Notes: a model not told the origin generated them from the letters alone. 64,000 nucleotides of DNA from Membranipora membranacea (GCA_914767715.1 OU612074.1:15734062-15798061); one strand, 5' to 3'; numbered from the stretch's first letter, positions 32,361-47,000 are shown. Numbers and translations: made by a program.

Positions 32361-35300
32361 ATGAGGCCAATGAGGCCATCAACTGGTCAAAGTTTGAAAG
32401 AATTGCGATGGCTTTTTAATTTTTCACCCTGCCGTTTGGCATGTTTTTTTATGACAAAACTGGCCCTCGTTAAAAAAGTTGCTGCCGCCAAACTAAGAGG
32501 GCCAGCCCCAAACGGCTTTCAGTTCCTAAGTCAGCATGAAATTCCACACGGTATAGAGTAGGTTAGGAGGAAATCTATTTTTTAAACTGGCTGTAAAAAA
32601 CACCAAGGGTCCCCCCTTTGTTACTTTTTTAAATTTTAAAGTCGCTCTCATTTCTGTTCTATTTATCGTAGGATCTTAATATTCTGGAATTTGAATGAGG
32701 CCAATGAGGCCATCAACTGGTCAAAGTTTGAAAGAATTGCGATGGCTTTTTAATTTTTCACCCTGCCGTTTGGCATGTTTTTTTATGACAAAACTGGCCC
32801 TCGTTAAAAAAGTTGCTGCCGCCAAACTAAGAGGACCAGCCCCAAACGGCTTTCAGTTCCTAAGTCAGCATGAAATTCCACACGGTATAGAGTAGGTTAG
32901 GAGGAAATCTATTTTTTAAACTGGCGGTAAAAAACACCAAGGGTCCCCCCTTTGTTACTTTTTTAAATTTTAAAGTCGCTCTCATTTCTGTTCTATTTAT
33001 CGTAGGATCTTAATATTCTGGAATTTGAATGAGGCCAATGAGGCCATCAACTGGTCAAAGTTTGAAAGAATTGCAATGGCTTTTTAATTTTTCACCCTGC
33101 CGTTTGGCATGTTTTTTTATGACAAAACTGGCCCTCGTTAAAAAAGTTGCAGCCGCCAAACTAAGAGGGCCAGCCCCAAACGGTTTTCAGTTCCTAAGTC
33201 AGCATGAAATTCCACACGGTATAGAGTAGGTTAGGAGGAAATCTTTTTTTTAAACTGGCTGTAAAAAACACCAAGGGTCCCCCCTTTGTTACTTTTTTAA
33301 ATTTTAAAGTCGCTCTCATTTCTGTTCTATTTATCGTAGGATCTTAATATTCTGGAATTTGAATGAGGCCAATGAGGCCATCAACTGGTCAAAGTTTGAA
33401 AGAATTGCGATGGCTTTTTAATTTTTCACCCTGCCGTTTGGCATGTTTTTTTATGACAAAACTGGCCCTCGTTAAAAAAGTTGCTGCCGCCAAACTAAGA
33501 GGGCCAGCCCCAAACGGCTTTCAGTTCCTAAGTCAGCATGAAATTCCACACGGTATAGAGTAGGTTAGGAGGAAATCTATTTTTTAAACTGGCGGTAAAA
33601 AACACCAAGGGTCCCCCCTTTGTTACTTTTTTAAATTTTAAAGTCGCTCTCATTTCTGTTCTATTTATCGTAGGATCTTAATATTCTGGAATTTGAATGA
33701 GGCCAATGAGGCCATCAACTGGTCAAAGTTTGAAAGAATTGCGATGGCTTTTTAATTTTTCACCCTGCCGTTTGGCATGTTTTTTTATGACAAAACTGGC
33801 CCTCGTTAAAAAAGTTGCAGCAGCCAAACTAAGAGGGCCAGCCCCAAACGGTTTTCAGTTCCTAAGTCAGCATGAAAGTCCACACGGTATAGAGTAGGTT
33901 AGGAGGAAATCTATTTTTTAAACTGGCTGTAAAAAACACCAAGGGTCCCCCCTTTGTTACTTTTTTAAATTTTAAAGTCGCTCTCATTTCTGTTCTATTT
34001 ATCATAGGATCTTAATATTCTGGAATTTGAATGAGGCCAATGAGGCCATCAACTGGTCAAAGTTTGAAAGAATTGCGATGGCTTTTTAATTTTTCACCCT
34101 GCCGTTTGGCATGTTTTTTTATGACAAAACTGGCCCTCGTTAAAAAAGTTGCTGCCGCCAAACTAAGAGGGCCAGCCCCAAACGGCTTTCAGTTCCTAAG
34201 TCAGCATGAAATTCCACACGGTATAGAGTAGGTTAGGAGGAAATCTATTTTTTAAACTGGCGGTAAAAAACACCAAGGGTCCCCACTTTGTTACTTTTTT
34301 AAATTTTAAAGTCGCTCTCATTTCTGTTCTATTTATCGTAGGATCTTAATATTCTGGAATTTGAATGAGGCCAATGAGGCCATCAACTGGTCAAAGTTTG
34401 AAAGAATTGCGATGGCTTTTTAATTTTTCACCCTGCCGTTTGGCATGTTTTTTTATGACAAAACTGGCCCTCGTTAAAAAAGTTGCAGCCGCCAAACTAA
34501 GAGGGCCAGCCCCAAACGGTTTTCAGTTCCTAAGTCAGCATGAAATTCCACACGGTATAGAGTAGGTTAGGAGGAAATCTATTTTTTAAACTGGCTGTAA
34601 AAAACACCAAGGGTCCCCCCTTTGTTACTTTTTTAAATTTTAAAGTCGCTCTCATTTCTGTTCTATTTATCGTAGGATCTTAATATTCTGGAATTTGAAT
34701 GAGGCCAATGAGGCCATCAACTGGTCAAAGTTTGAAAGAATTGCGATGGCTTTTTAATTTTTCACCCTGCCGTTTGGCATGTTTTTTTATGACAAAACTG
34801 GCCCTCGTTAAAAAAGTTGCTGCCGCCAAACTAAGAGGGCCAGCCCCAAACGGCTTTCAGTTCCTAAGTCAGCATGAAATTCCACACGGTATAGAGTAGG
34901 TTAGGAGGAAATCTATTTTTTAAACTGGCTGTAAAAAACACCAAGGGTCCCCCCTTTGTTACTTTTTTAAATTTTAAAGTCGCTCTCATTTCTGTTCTAT
35001 TTATCGTAGGATCTTAATATTCTGGAATTTGAATGAGGCCAATGAGGCCATCAACTGGTCAAAGTTTGAAAGAATTGCGATGGCTTTTTAATTTTTCACC
35101 CTGCCGTTTGGCATGTTTTTTTATGACAAAACTGGCCCTCGTTAAAAAAGTTGCTGCCGCCAAACTAAGAGGGCCAGCCCCAAACGGCTTTCAGTTCCTA
35201 AGTCAGCATGAAATTCCACACGGTATAGAGTAGGTTAGGAGGAAATCTATTTTTTAAACTGGCGGTAAAAAACACCAAGGGTCCCCCCTTTGTTACTTTT

Positions 35301-38300
35301 TTAAATTTTAAAGTCGCTCTCATTTCTGTTCTATTTATCGTAGGATCTTAATATTCTGGAATTTGAATGAGGCCAATGAGGCCATCAACTGGTCAAAGTT
35401 TGAAAGAATTGCGATGGCTTTTTAATTTTTCACCCTGCCGTTTGGCATGTTTTTTTATGACAAAACTGGCCCTCGTTAAAAAAGTTGCTGCCGCCAAACT
35501 AAGAGGGCCAGCCCCAAACGGTTTTCAGTTCCTAAGTCAGCATGAAATTCCACACGGTATAGAGTAGGTTAGGAGGAAATCTATTTTTTAAACTGGCTGT
35601 AAAAAACACCAAGGGTCCCCCCTTTGTTACTTTTTTAAATTTTAAAGTCGCTCTCATTTCTGTTCTATTTATCGTAGGATCTTAATATTCTGGAATTTGA
35701 ATGAGGCCAATGAGGCCATCAACTGGTCAAAGTTTGAAAGAATTGCGATGGCTTTTTAATTTTTCACCCTGCCGTTTGGCATGTTTTTTTATGACAAAAC
35801 TGGCCCTCGTTAAAAAAGTTGCTGCCGCCAAACTAAGAGGGCCAGCCCCAAACGGCTTTCAGTTCCTAAGTCAGCATGAAATTCCACACGGTATAGAGTA
35901 GGTTAGGAGGAAATCTATTTTTTAAACTGGCGGTAAAAAACACCAAGGGTCCCCCCTTTGTTACTTTTTTAAATTTTAAAGTCGCTCTCATTTCTGTTCT
36001 ATTTATCGTAGGATCTTAATATTCTGGAATTTGAATGAGGCCAATGAGGCCATCAACTGGTCAAAGTTTGAAAGAATTGCGATGGCTTTTTAATTTTTCA
36101 CCCTGCCGTTTGGCATGTTTTTTTATGACAAAACTGGCCCTCGTTAAAAAAGTTGCAGCAGCCAAACTAAGAGGGCCAGCCCCAAACGGTTTTCAGTTCC
36201 TAAGTCAGCATGAAATTCCACACGGTATAGAGTAGGTTAGGAGGAAATCTATTTTTTAAACTGGCTGTAAAAAACACCAAGGGTCCCCCCTTTGTTACTT
36301 TTTTAAATATTAAAGTCGCTCTCATTTCTGTTCTATTTATCGTAGGATCTTAATATTCTGGAATTTGAATGAGGCCAATGAGGCCATCAACTGGTCAAAG
36401 TTTGAAAGAATTGCGATGGCTTTTTAATTTTTCACCCTGCCGTTTGGCATGTTTTTTTATGACCAAACTGGCCCTCGTTAAAAAAGTTGCTGCCGCCAAA
36501 CTAAGAGGGCCAGCCCCAAACGGCTTTCAGTTCCTAAGTCAGCATGAAATTCCACACGGTATAGAGTAGGTTAGGAGGAAATCTATTTTTTAAACTGGCG
36601 GTAAAAAACACCAAGGGTCCCCCCTTTGTTACTTTTTTAAATTTTAAAGTCGCTCTCATTTCTGTTCTATTTATCGTAGGATCTTAATATTCTGGAATTT
36701 GAATGAGGCCAATGAGGCCATCAACTGGTCAAAGTTTGAAAGAATTGCGATGGCTTTTTAATTTTTCACCCTGCCGTTTGGCATGTTTTTTTATGACAAA
36801 ACTGGCCCTCGTTAAAAAAGTTGCAGCCGCCAAACTAAGAGGGCCAGCCCCAAACGGTTTTCAGTTCCTAAGTCAGCATGAAATTCCACACGGTATAGAG
36901 TAGGTTAGGAGGAAATCTATTTTTTAAACTGGCTGTAAAAAACACCAAGGGTCCCCCCTTTGTTACTTTTTTAAATTTTAAAGTCGCTCTCATTTCTGTT
37001 CTATTTATCGTAGGATCTTAATATTCTGGAATTTGAATGAGGCCAATGAGGCCATCAACTGGTCAAAGTTTGAAAGAATTGCGATGGCTTTTTAATTTTT
37101 CACCCTGCCGTTTGGCATGTTTTTTTATGGCAAAACTGGCCCTCGTTAAAAAAGTTGCTGCCGCCAAACTAAGAGGGCCAGCCCCAAACGGCTTTCAGTT
37201 CCTAAGTCAGCATGAAATTCCACACGGTATAGAGTAGGTTAGGAGGAAATCTATTTTTTAAACTGGCGGTAAAAAACACCAAGGGTCCCCCCTTTGTTAC
37301 TTTTTTAAATTTTAAAGTCGCTCTCATTTCTGTTCTATTTATCGTAGGATCTTAATATTCTGGAATTTGAATGAGGCCAATGAGGCCATCAACTGGTCAA
37401 AGTTTGAAAGAATTGCGATGGCTTTTTAATTTTTCACCCTGCCGTTTGGCATGTTTTTTTATGCCAAAACTGGCCCTCGTTAAAAAAGTTGCAGCAGCCA
37501 AACTAAGAGGGCCAGCCCCAAACGGTTTTCAGTTCCTAAGTCAGCATGAAATTCCACACGGTATAGAGTAGGTTAGGAGGAAATCTATTTTTTAAACTGG
37601 CTGTAAAAAACACCAAGGGTCCCCCCTTTGTTACTTTTTTAAATTTTAAAGTCGCTCTCATTTCTGTTCTATTTATCGTAGGATCTTAATATTCTGGAAT
37701 TTGAATGAGGCCAATGAGGCCATCAACTGGTCAAAGTTTGAAAGAATTGCGATGGCTTTTTAATTTTTCACCCTGCCGTTTGGCATGTTTTTTTATGACA
37801 AAACTGGCCCTCGTTAAAAAAGTTGCTGCCGCCAAACTAAGAGGGCCAGCCCCAAACGGCTTTCAGTTCCTAAGTCAGCATGAAATTCCACACGGTATAG
37901 AGTAGGTTAGGAGGAAATCTATTTTTTAAACTGGCTGTAAAAAACACCAAGGGTCCCCCCTTTGTTACTTTTTTAAATTTTAAAGTCGCTCTCATTTCTG
38001 TTCTATTTATCGTAGGATCTTAATATTCTGGAATTTGAATGAGGCCAATGAGGCCATCAACTGGTCAAAGTTTGAAAGAATTGCGATGGCTTTTTAATTT
38101 TTCACCCTGCCGTTTGGCATGTTTTTTTATGACAAAACTGGCCCTCGTTAAAAAAGTTGCTGCCGCCAAACTAAGAGGGCCAGCCCCAAACGGCTTTCAG
38201 TTCCTAAGTCAGCATGAAATTCCACACGGTATAGAGTAGGTTCGGAGGAAATCTATTTTTTAAACTGGCGGTAAAAAACACCAAGGGTCCCCCCTTTGTT

Positions 38301-39708
38301 ACTTTTTTAAATTTTAAAGTCGCTCTCATTTCTGTTCTATTTATCGTAGGATCTTAATATTCTGGAATTTGAATGAGGCCAATGAGGCCATCAACTGCTC
38401 AAAGTTTGAAAGAATTGCAATGGCTTTTTAATTTTTCACCCTGCCGTTTGGCATGTTTTTTTATGACAAAACTGGCCCTCGTTAAAAAAGTTGCAGCAGC
38501 CAAACTAAGAGGGCCAGCCCCAAACGGTTTTCAGTTCCTAAGTCAGCATGAAATTCCACACGGTATAGAGTAGGTTAGGAGGAAATCTATTTTTTAAACT
38601 GGCTGTAAAAAACACCAAGGGTCCCCCCTTTGTTACTTTTTTAAATTTTAAAGTCGCTCTCATTTCTGTTCTATTTATCGTAGGATCTTAATATTCTGGA
38701 ATTTGAATGAGGCCAATGAGGCCATCAACTGGTCAAAGTTTGAAAGAATTGCGATGGCTTTTTAATTTTTCAGCCTGCCGTTTGGCATGTTTTTTTATGA
38801 CAAAACTGGCCCTCGTTAAAAAAGTTGCTGCCGCCAAACTAAGAGGGCCAGCCCCAAACGGTTTTCAGTTCCTAAGTCAGCATGAAATTCCACACGGTAT
38901 AGAGTAGGTTAGGAGGAAATCTATTTTTTAAACTGGCGGTAAAAAACACCAAGGGTCCCCCCTTTGTTACTTTTTTAAATTTTAAAGTCGCTCTCATTTC
39001 TGTTCTATTTATCGTAGGATCTTAATATTCTGGAATTTGAATGAGGCCAATGAGGCCATCAACTGGTCAAAGTTTGAAAGAATTGCGATGGCTTTTTAAT
39101 TTTTCACCCTGCCGTTTGGCATGTTTTTTTATGACAAAACTGGCCCTCGTTAAAAAAGTTGCAGCAGCCAAACTAAGAGGGCCAGCCCCAAACGGTTTTC
39201 AGTTCCTAAGTCAGCATGAAATTCCACACGGTATAGAGTAGGTTAGGAGGAAATCTATTTTTTAAACTGGCTGTAAAAAACACCAAGGGTCCCCCCTTTG
39301 TTACTTTTTTAAATTTTAAAGTCGCTCTCATTTCTGTTCTATTTATCGTAGGATCTTAATATTCTGGAATTTGAATGAGGCCAATGAGGCCATCAACTGG
39401 TCAAAGTTTGAAAGAATTGCGATGGCTTTTTAATTTTTCACCCTGCCGTTTGGCATGTTTTTTTATGACAAAACTGGCCCTCGTTAAAAAAGTTGCTGCC
39501 GCCAAACTAAGAGGGCCAGCCCCAAACGGCTTTCAGTTCCTAAGTCAGCATGAAATTCCACACGGTATAGAGTAGGTTAGGAGGAAATCTATTTTTTAAA
39601 CTGGCGGTAAAAAACACCAAGGGTCCCCCCTTTGTTACTTTTTTAAATTTTAAAGTCGCTCTCATTTCTGTTCTATTTATCGTAGGATCTTAATATTCTG
39701 GAATTTGA
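31693..39708 (+). repeat. 24-unit (8,016-bp) block, left copy of a long-range duplication
   Basis: This block recurs at 53069-61084, an offset of 21,376 bp (64 units). Shared rare variants in identical order are GAATTCGAAT/AAAGTTT (31693), GAGGACCAG (32695), GCAATGG with an extra-long T8 (33029), CCCCACTTTG (34031), GACCAAAC (36369), ATGGCA (37037), GCAATGG (38373) and CAGCCTG (38707). Changes private to this copy are Ile to Ser at 33697, Thr to Pro at 37371, TTCGGAGG at 38039 and Gly to Ala at 38373. Confidence 0.85.
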
Positions 39709-41044
39709 ATGAGGCCAATGAGGCCATCAACTGGTCAAAGTTTGAAAGAATTGCGATGGCTTTTTAATTTTTCACCCTGCCGTTTGGCATGTTTTTTTAT
39801 GACAAAACTGGCCCTCGTTAAAAAAGTTGCTGCCGCCAAACTAAGAGGGCCAGCCCCAAACGGTTTTCAGTTCCTAAGTCAGCATGAAATTCCACACGGT
39901 ATAGAGTAGGTTAGGAGGAAATCTATTTTTTAAACTGGCTGTAAAAAACACCAAGGGTCCCCCCTTTGTTACTTTTTTAAATTTTAAAGTCGCTCTCATT
40001 TCTGTTCTATTTATCGTAGGATCTTAATATTCTGGAATTTGAATGAGGCCAATGAGGCCATCAACTGGTCAAAGTTTGAAAGAATTGCGATGGCTTTTTA
40101 ATTTTTCACCCTGCCGTTTGGCATGTTTTTTTATGACAAAACTGGCCCTCGTTAAAAAAGTTGCTGCCGCCAAACTAAGAGGGCCAGCCCCAAACGGCTT
40201 TCAGTTCCTAAGTCAGCATGAAATTCCACACGGTATAGAGTAGGTTAGGAGGAAATCTATTTTTTAAACTGGCGGTAAAAAACACCAAGGGTCCCCCCTT
40301 TGTTACTTTTTTAAATTTTAAAGTCGCTCTCATTTCTGTTCTATTTATCGTAGGATCTTAATATTCTGGAATTTGAATGAGGCCAATGAGGCCATCAACT
40401 GGTCAAAGTTTGAAAGAATTGCGATGGCTTTTTAATTTTTCACCCTGCCGTTTGGCATGTTTTTTTATGACAAAACTGGCCCTCGTTAAAAAAGTTGCAG
40501 CCGCCAAACTAAGAGGGCCAGCCCCAAACGGTTTTCAGTTCCTAAGTCAGCATGAAATTCCACACGGTATAGAGTAGGTTAGGAGGAAATCTATTTTTTA
40601 AACTGGCTGTAAAAAACACCAAGGGTCCCCCCTTTGTTACTTTTTTGAATTTTAAAGTCGCTCTCATTTCTGTTCTATTTATCGTAGGATCTTAATATTC
40701 TGGAATTTGAATGAGGCCAATGAGGCCATCAACTGGTCAAAGTTTGAAAGAATTGCGATGGCTTTTTAATTTTTCACCCTGCCGTTTGGCATGTTTTTTG
40801 ATGACAAAACTGGCCCTCGTTAAAAAAGTTGCTGCCGCCAAACTAAGAGGGCCAGCCCCAAACGGCTTTCAGTTCCTAAGTCAGCATGAAATTCCACACG
40901 GTATAGAGTAGGTTAGGAGGAAATCTATTTTTTAAACTGGCGGTAAAAAACACCAAGGGTCCCCCCTTTGTTACTTTTTTAAATTTTAAAGTCGCTCTCA
41001 TTTCTGTTCTATTTATCGTAGGATCTTAATATTCTGGAATTTGA
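34699..41044 (+). repeat. 19-unit block, left copy of a 6.3-kb tandem duplication
   Basis: The block runs from a GCTGCC/GGCTGT unit at 34699 to the TTTTTTGATG (Phe to Leu) unit at 40711. Landmarks in order are AAATATT (36035), GACCAAAC silent (36369), ATGGCA (37037), GCAATGG (38373), CAGCCTG Pro to Ala (38707), TTTTTTGAATT (unit 40377) and TTTTTTGATG (40711). The same order follows immediately in the adjacent block. Confidence 0.8.
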
Positions 41045-44000
41045 ATGAGGCCAATGAGGCCATCAACTGGTCAAAGTTTGAAAGAATTGCGATGGCTTTT
41101 TAATTTTTCACCCTGCCGTTTGGCATGTTTTTTTATGACAAAACTGGCCCTCGTTAAAAAAGTTGCTGCCGCCAAACTAAGAGGGCCAGCCCCAAACGGC
41201 TTTCAGTTCCTAAGTCAGCATGAAATTCCACACGGTATAGAGTAGGTTAGGAGGAAATCTATTTTTTAAACTGGCTGTAAAAAACACCAAGGGTCCCCCC
41301 TTTGTTACTTTTTTAAATTTTAAAGTCGCTCTCATTTCTGTTCTATTTATCGTAGGATCTTAATATTCTGGAATTTGAATGAGGCCAATGAGGCCATCAA
41401 CTGGTCAAAGTTTGAAAGAATTGCGATGGCTTTTTAATTTTTCACCCTGCCGTTTGGCATGTTTTTTTATGACAAAACTGGCCCTCGTTAAAAAAGTTGC
41501 TGCCGCCAAACTAAGAGGGCCAGCCCCAAACGGCTTTCAGTTCCTAAGTCAGCATGAAATTCCACACGGTATAGAGTAGGTTAGGAGGAAATCTATTTTT
41601 TAAACTGGCGGTAAAAAACACCAAGGGTCCCCCCTTTGTTACTTTTTTAAATTTTAAAGTCGCTCTCATTTCTGTTCTATTTATCGTAGGATCTTAATAT
41701 TCTGGAATTTGAATGAGGCCAATGAGGCCATCAACTGGTCAAAGTTTGAAAGAATTGCGATGGCTTTTTAATTTTTCACCCTGCCGTTTGGCATGTTTTT
41801 TTATGACAAAACTGGCCCTCGTTAAAAAAGTTGCTGCCGCCAAACTAAGAGGGCCAGCCCCAAACGGTTTTCAGTTCCTAAGTCAGCATGAAATTCCACA
41901 CGGTATAGAGTAGGTTAGGAGGAAATCTATTTTTTAAACTGGCTGTAAAAAACACCAAGGGTCCCCCCTTTGTTACTTTTTTAAATTTTAAAGTCGCTCT
42001 CATTTCTGTTCTATTTATCGTAGGATCTTAATATTCTGGAATTTGAATGAGGCCAATGAGGCCATCAACTGGTCAAAGTTTGAAAGAATTGCGATGGCTT
42101 TTTAATTTTTCACCCTGCCGTTTGGCATGTTTTTTTATGACAAAACTGGCCCTCGTTAAAAAAGTTGCTGCCGCCAAACTAAGAGGGCCAGCCCCAAACG
42201 GCTTTCAGTTCCTAAGTCAGCATGAAATTCCACACGGTATAGAGTAGGTTAGGAGGAAATCTATTTTTTAAACTGGCGGTAAAAAACACCAAGGGTCCCC
42301 CCTTTGTTACTTTTTTAAATTTTAAAGTCGCTCTCATTTCTGTTCTATTTATCGTAGGATCTTAATATTCTGGAATTTGAATGAGGCCAATGAGGCCATC
42401 AACTGGTCAAAGTTTGAAAGAATTGCGATGGCTTTTTAATTTTTCACCCTGCCGTTTGGCATGTTTTTTTATGACAAAACTGGCCCTCGTTAAAAAAGTT
42501 GCAGCAGCCAAACTAAGAGGGCCAGCCCCAAACGGTTTTCAGTTCCTAAGTCAGCATGAAATTCCACACGGTATAGAGTAGGTTAGGAGGAAATCTATTT
42601 TTTAAACTGGCTGTAAAAAACACCAAGGGTCCCCCCTTTGTTACTTTTTTAAATATTAAAGTCGCTCTCATTTCTGTTCTATTTATCGTAGGATCTTAAT
42701 ATTCTGGAATTTGAATGAGGCCAATGAGGCCATCAACTGGTCAAAGTTTGAAAGAATTGCGATGGCTTTTTAATTTTTCACCCTGCCGTTTGGCATGTTT
42801 TTTTATGACCAAACTGGCCCTCGTTAAAAAAGTTGCTGCCGCCAAACTAAGAGGGCCAGCCCCAAACGGCTTTCAGTTCCTAAGTCAGCATGAAATTCCA
42901 CACGGTATAGAGTAGGTTAGGAGGAAATCTATTTTTTAAACTGGCGGTAAAAAACACCAAGGGTCCCCCCTTTGTTACTTTTTTAAATTTTAAAGTCGCT
43001 CTCATTTCTGTTCTATTTATCGTAGGATCTTAATATTCTGGAATTTGAATGAGGCCAATGAGGCCATCAACTGGTCAAAGTTTGAAAGAATTGCGATGGC
43101 TTTTTAATTTTTCACCCTGCCGTTTGGCATGTTTTTTTATGACAAAACTGGCCCTCGTTAAAAAAGTTGCAGCCGCCAAACTAAGAGGGCCAGCCCCAAA
43201 CGGTTTTCAGTTCCTAAGTCAGCATGAAATTCCACACGGTATAGAGTAGGTTAGGAGGAAATCTATTTTTTAAACTGGCTGTAAAAAACACCAAGGGTCC
43301 CCCCTTTGTTACTTTTTTAAATTTTAAAGTCGCTCTCATTTCTGTTCTATTTATCGTAGGATCTTAATATTCTGGAATTTGAATGAGGCCAATGAGGCCA
43401 TCAACTGGTCAAAGTTTGAAAGAATTGCGATGGCTTTTTAATTTTTCACCCTGCCGTTTGGCATGTTTTTTTATGGCAAAACTGGCCCTCGTTAAAAAAG
43501 TTGCTGCCGCCAAACTAAGAGGGCCAGCCCCAAACGGCTTTCAGTTCCTAAGTCAGCATGAAATTCCACACGGTATAGAGTAGGTTAGGAGGAAATCTAT
43601 TTTTTAAACTGGCTGTAAAAAACACCAAGGGTCCCCCCTTTGTTACTTTTTTGAATTTTAAAGTCGCTCTCATTTCTGTTCTATTTATCGTAGGATCTTA
43701 ATATTCTGGAATTTGAATGAGGCCAATGAGGCCATCAACTGGTCAAAGTTTGAAAGAATTGCGATGGCTTTTTAATTTTTCACCCTGCCGTTTGGCATGT
43801 TTTTTTATGACAAAACTGGCCCTCGTTAAAAAAGTTGCTGCCGCCAAACTAAGAGGGCCAGCCCCAAACGGCTTTCAGTTCCTAAGTCAGCATGAAATTC
43901 CACACGGTATAGAGTAGGTTAGGAGGAAATCTATTTTTTAAACTGGCTGTAAAAAACACCAAGGGTCCCCCCTTTGTTACTTTTTTAAATTTTAAAGTCG

Positions 44001-47000
44001 CTCTCATTTCTGTTCTATTTATCGTAGGATCTTAATATTCTGGAATTTGAATGAGGCCAATGAGGCCATCAACTGGTCAAAGTTTGAAAGAATTGCGATG
44101 GCTTTTTAATTTTTCACCCTGCCGTTTGGCATGTTTTTTTATGACAAAACTGGCCCTCGTTAAAAAAGTTGCTGCCGCCAAACTAAGAGGGCCAGCCCCA
44201 AACGGCTTTCAGTTCCTAAGTCAGCATGAAATTCCACACGGTATAGAGTAGGTTAGGAGGAAATCTATTTTTTAAACTGGCGGTAAAAAACACCAAGGGT
44301 CCCCCCTTTGTTACTTTTTTAAATTTTAAAGTCGCTCTCATTTCTGTTCTATTTATCGTAGGATCTTAATATTCTGGAATTTGAATGAGGCCAATGAGGC
44401 CATCAACTGGTCAAAGTTTGAAAGAATTGCAATGGCTTTTTAATTTTTCACCCTGCCGTTTGGCATGTTTTTTTATGACAAAACTGGCCCTCGTTAAAAA
44501 AGTTGCAGCAGCCAAACTAAGAGGGCCAGCCCCAAACGGTTTTCAGTTCCTAAGTCAGCATGAAATTCCACACGGTATAGAGTAGGTTAGGAGGAAATCT
44601 ATTTTTTAAACTGGCTGTAAAAAACACCAAGGGTCCCCCCTTTGTTACTTTTTTAAATTTTAAAGTCGCTCTCATTTCTGTTCTATTTATCGTAGGATCT
44701 TAATATTCTGGAATTTGAATGAGGCCAATGAGGCCATCAACTGGTCAAAGTTTGAAAGAATTGCGATGGCTTTTTAATTTTTCAGCCTGCCGTTTGGCAT
44801 GTTTTTTTATGACAAAACTGGCCCTCGTTAAAAAAGTTGCTGCCGCCAAACTAAGAGGGCCAGCCCCAAACGGTTTTCAGTTCCTAAGTCAGCATGAAAT
44901 TCCACACGGTATAGAGTAGGTTAGGAGGAAATCTATTTTTTAAACTGGCGGTAAAAAACACCAAGGGTCCCCCCTTTGTTACTTTTTTAAATTTTAAAGT
45001 CGCTCTCATTTCTGTTCTATTTATCGTAGGATCTTAATATTCTGGAATTTGAATGAGGCCAATGAGGCCATCAACTGGTCAAAGTTTGAAAGAATTGCGA
45101 TGGCTTTTTAATTTTTCACCCTGCCGTTTGGCATGTTTTTTTATGACAAAACTGGCCCTCGTTAAAAAAGTTGCAGCAGCCAAACTAAGAGGGCCAGCCC
45201 CAAACGGTTTTCAGTTCCTAAGTCAGCATGAAATTCCACACGGTATAGAGTAGGTTAGGAGGAAATCTATTTTTTAAACTGGCTGTAAAAAACACCAAGG
45301 GTCCCCCCTTTGTTACTTTTTTAAATTTTAAAGTCGCTCTCATTTCTGTTCTATTTATCGTAGGATCTTAATATTCTGGAATTTGAATGAGGCCAATGAG
45401 GCCATCAACTGGTCAAAGTTTGAAAGAATTGCGATGGCTTTTTAATTTTTCACCCTGCCGTTTGGCATGTTTTTTTATGACAAAACTGGCCCTCGTTAAA
45501 AAAGTTGCTGCCGCCAAACTAAGAGGGCCAGCCCCAAACGGCTTTCAGTTCCTAAGTCAGCATGAAATTCCACACGGTATAGAGTAGGTTAGGAGGAAAT
45601 CTATTTTTTAAACTGGCGGTAAAAAACACCAAGGGTCCCCCCTTTGTTACTTTTTTAAATTTTAAAGTCGCTCTCATTTCTGTTCTATTTATCGTAGGAT
45701 CTTAATATTCTGGAATTTGAATGAGGCCAATGAGGCCATCAACTGGTCAAAGTTTGAAAGAATTGCGATGGCTTTTTAATTTTTCACCCTGCCGTTTGGC
45801 ATGTTTTTTTATGACAAAACTGGCCCTCGTTAAAAAAGTTGCTGCCGCCAAACTAAGAGGGCCAGCCCCAAACGGTTTTCAGTTCCTAAGTCAGCATGAA
45901 ATTCCACACGGTATAGAGTAGGTTAGGAGGAAATCTATTTTTTAAACTGGCTGTAAAAAACACCAAGGGTCCCCCCTTTGTTACTTTTTTAAATTTTAAA
46001 GTCGCTCTCATTTCTGTTCTATTTATCGTAGGATCTTAATATTCTGGAATTTGAATGAGGCCAATGAGGCCATCAACTGGTCAAAGTTTGAAAGAATTGC
46101 GATGGCTTTTTAATTTTTCACCCTGCCGTTTGGCATGTTTTTTTATGACAAAACTGGCCCTCGTTAAAAAAGTTGCTGCCGCCAAACTAAGAGGGCCAGC
46201 CCCAAACGGCTTTCAGTTCCTAAGTCAGCATGAAATTCCACACGGTATAGAGTAGGTTAGGAGGAAATCTATTTTTTAAACTGGCGGTAAAAAACACCAA
46301 GGGTCCCCCCTTTGTTACTTTTTTAAATTTTAAAGTCGCTCTCATTTCTGTTCTATTTATCGTAGGATCTTAATATTCTGGAATTTGAATGAGGCCAATG
46401 AGGCCATCAACTGGTCAAAGTTTGAAAGAATTGCGATGGCTTTTTAATTTTTCACCCTGCCGTTTGGCATGTTTTTTTATGACAAAACTGGCCCTCGTTA
46501 AAAAAGTTGCAGCCGCCAAACTAAGAGGGCCAGCCCCAAACGGTTTTCAGTTCCTAAGTCAGCATGAAATTCCACACGGTATAGAGTAGGTTAGGAGGAA
46601 ATCTATTTTTTAAACTGGCTGTAAAAAACACCAAGGGTCCCCCCTTTGTTACTTTTTTGAATTTTAAAGTCGCTCTCATTTCTGTTCTATTTATCGTAGG
46701 ATCTTAATATTCTGGAATTTGAATGAGGCCAATGAGGCCATCAACTGGTCAAAGTTTGAAAGAATTGCGATGGCTTTTTAATTTTTCACCCTGCCGTTTG
46801 GCATGTTTTTTGATGACAAAACTGGCCCTCGTTAAAAAAGTTGCTGCCGCCAAACTAAGAGGGCCAGCCCCAAACGGCTTTCAGTTCCTAAGTCAGCATG
46901 AAATTCCACACGGTATAGAGTAGGTTAGGAGGAAATCTATTTTTTAAACTGGCGGTAAAAAACACCAAGGGTCCCCCCTTTGTTACTTTTTTAAATTTTA

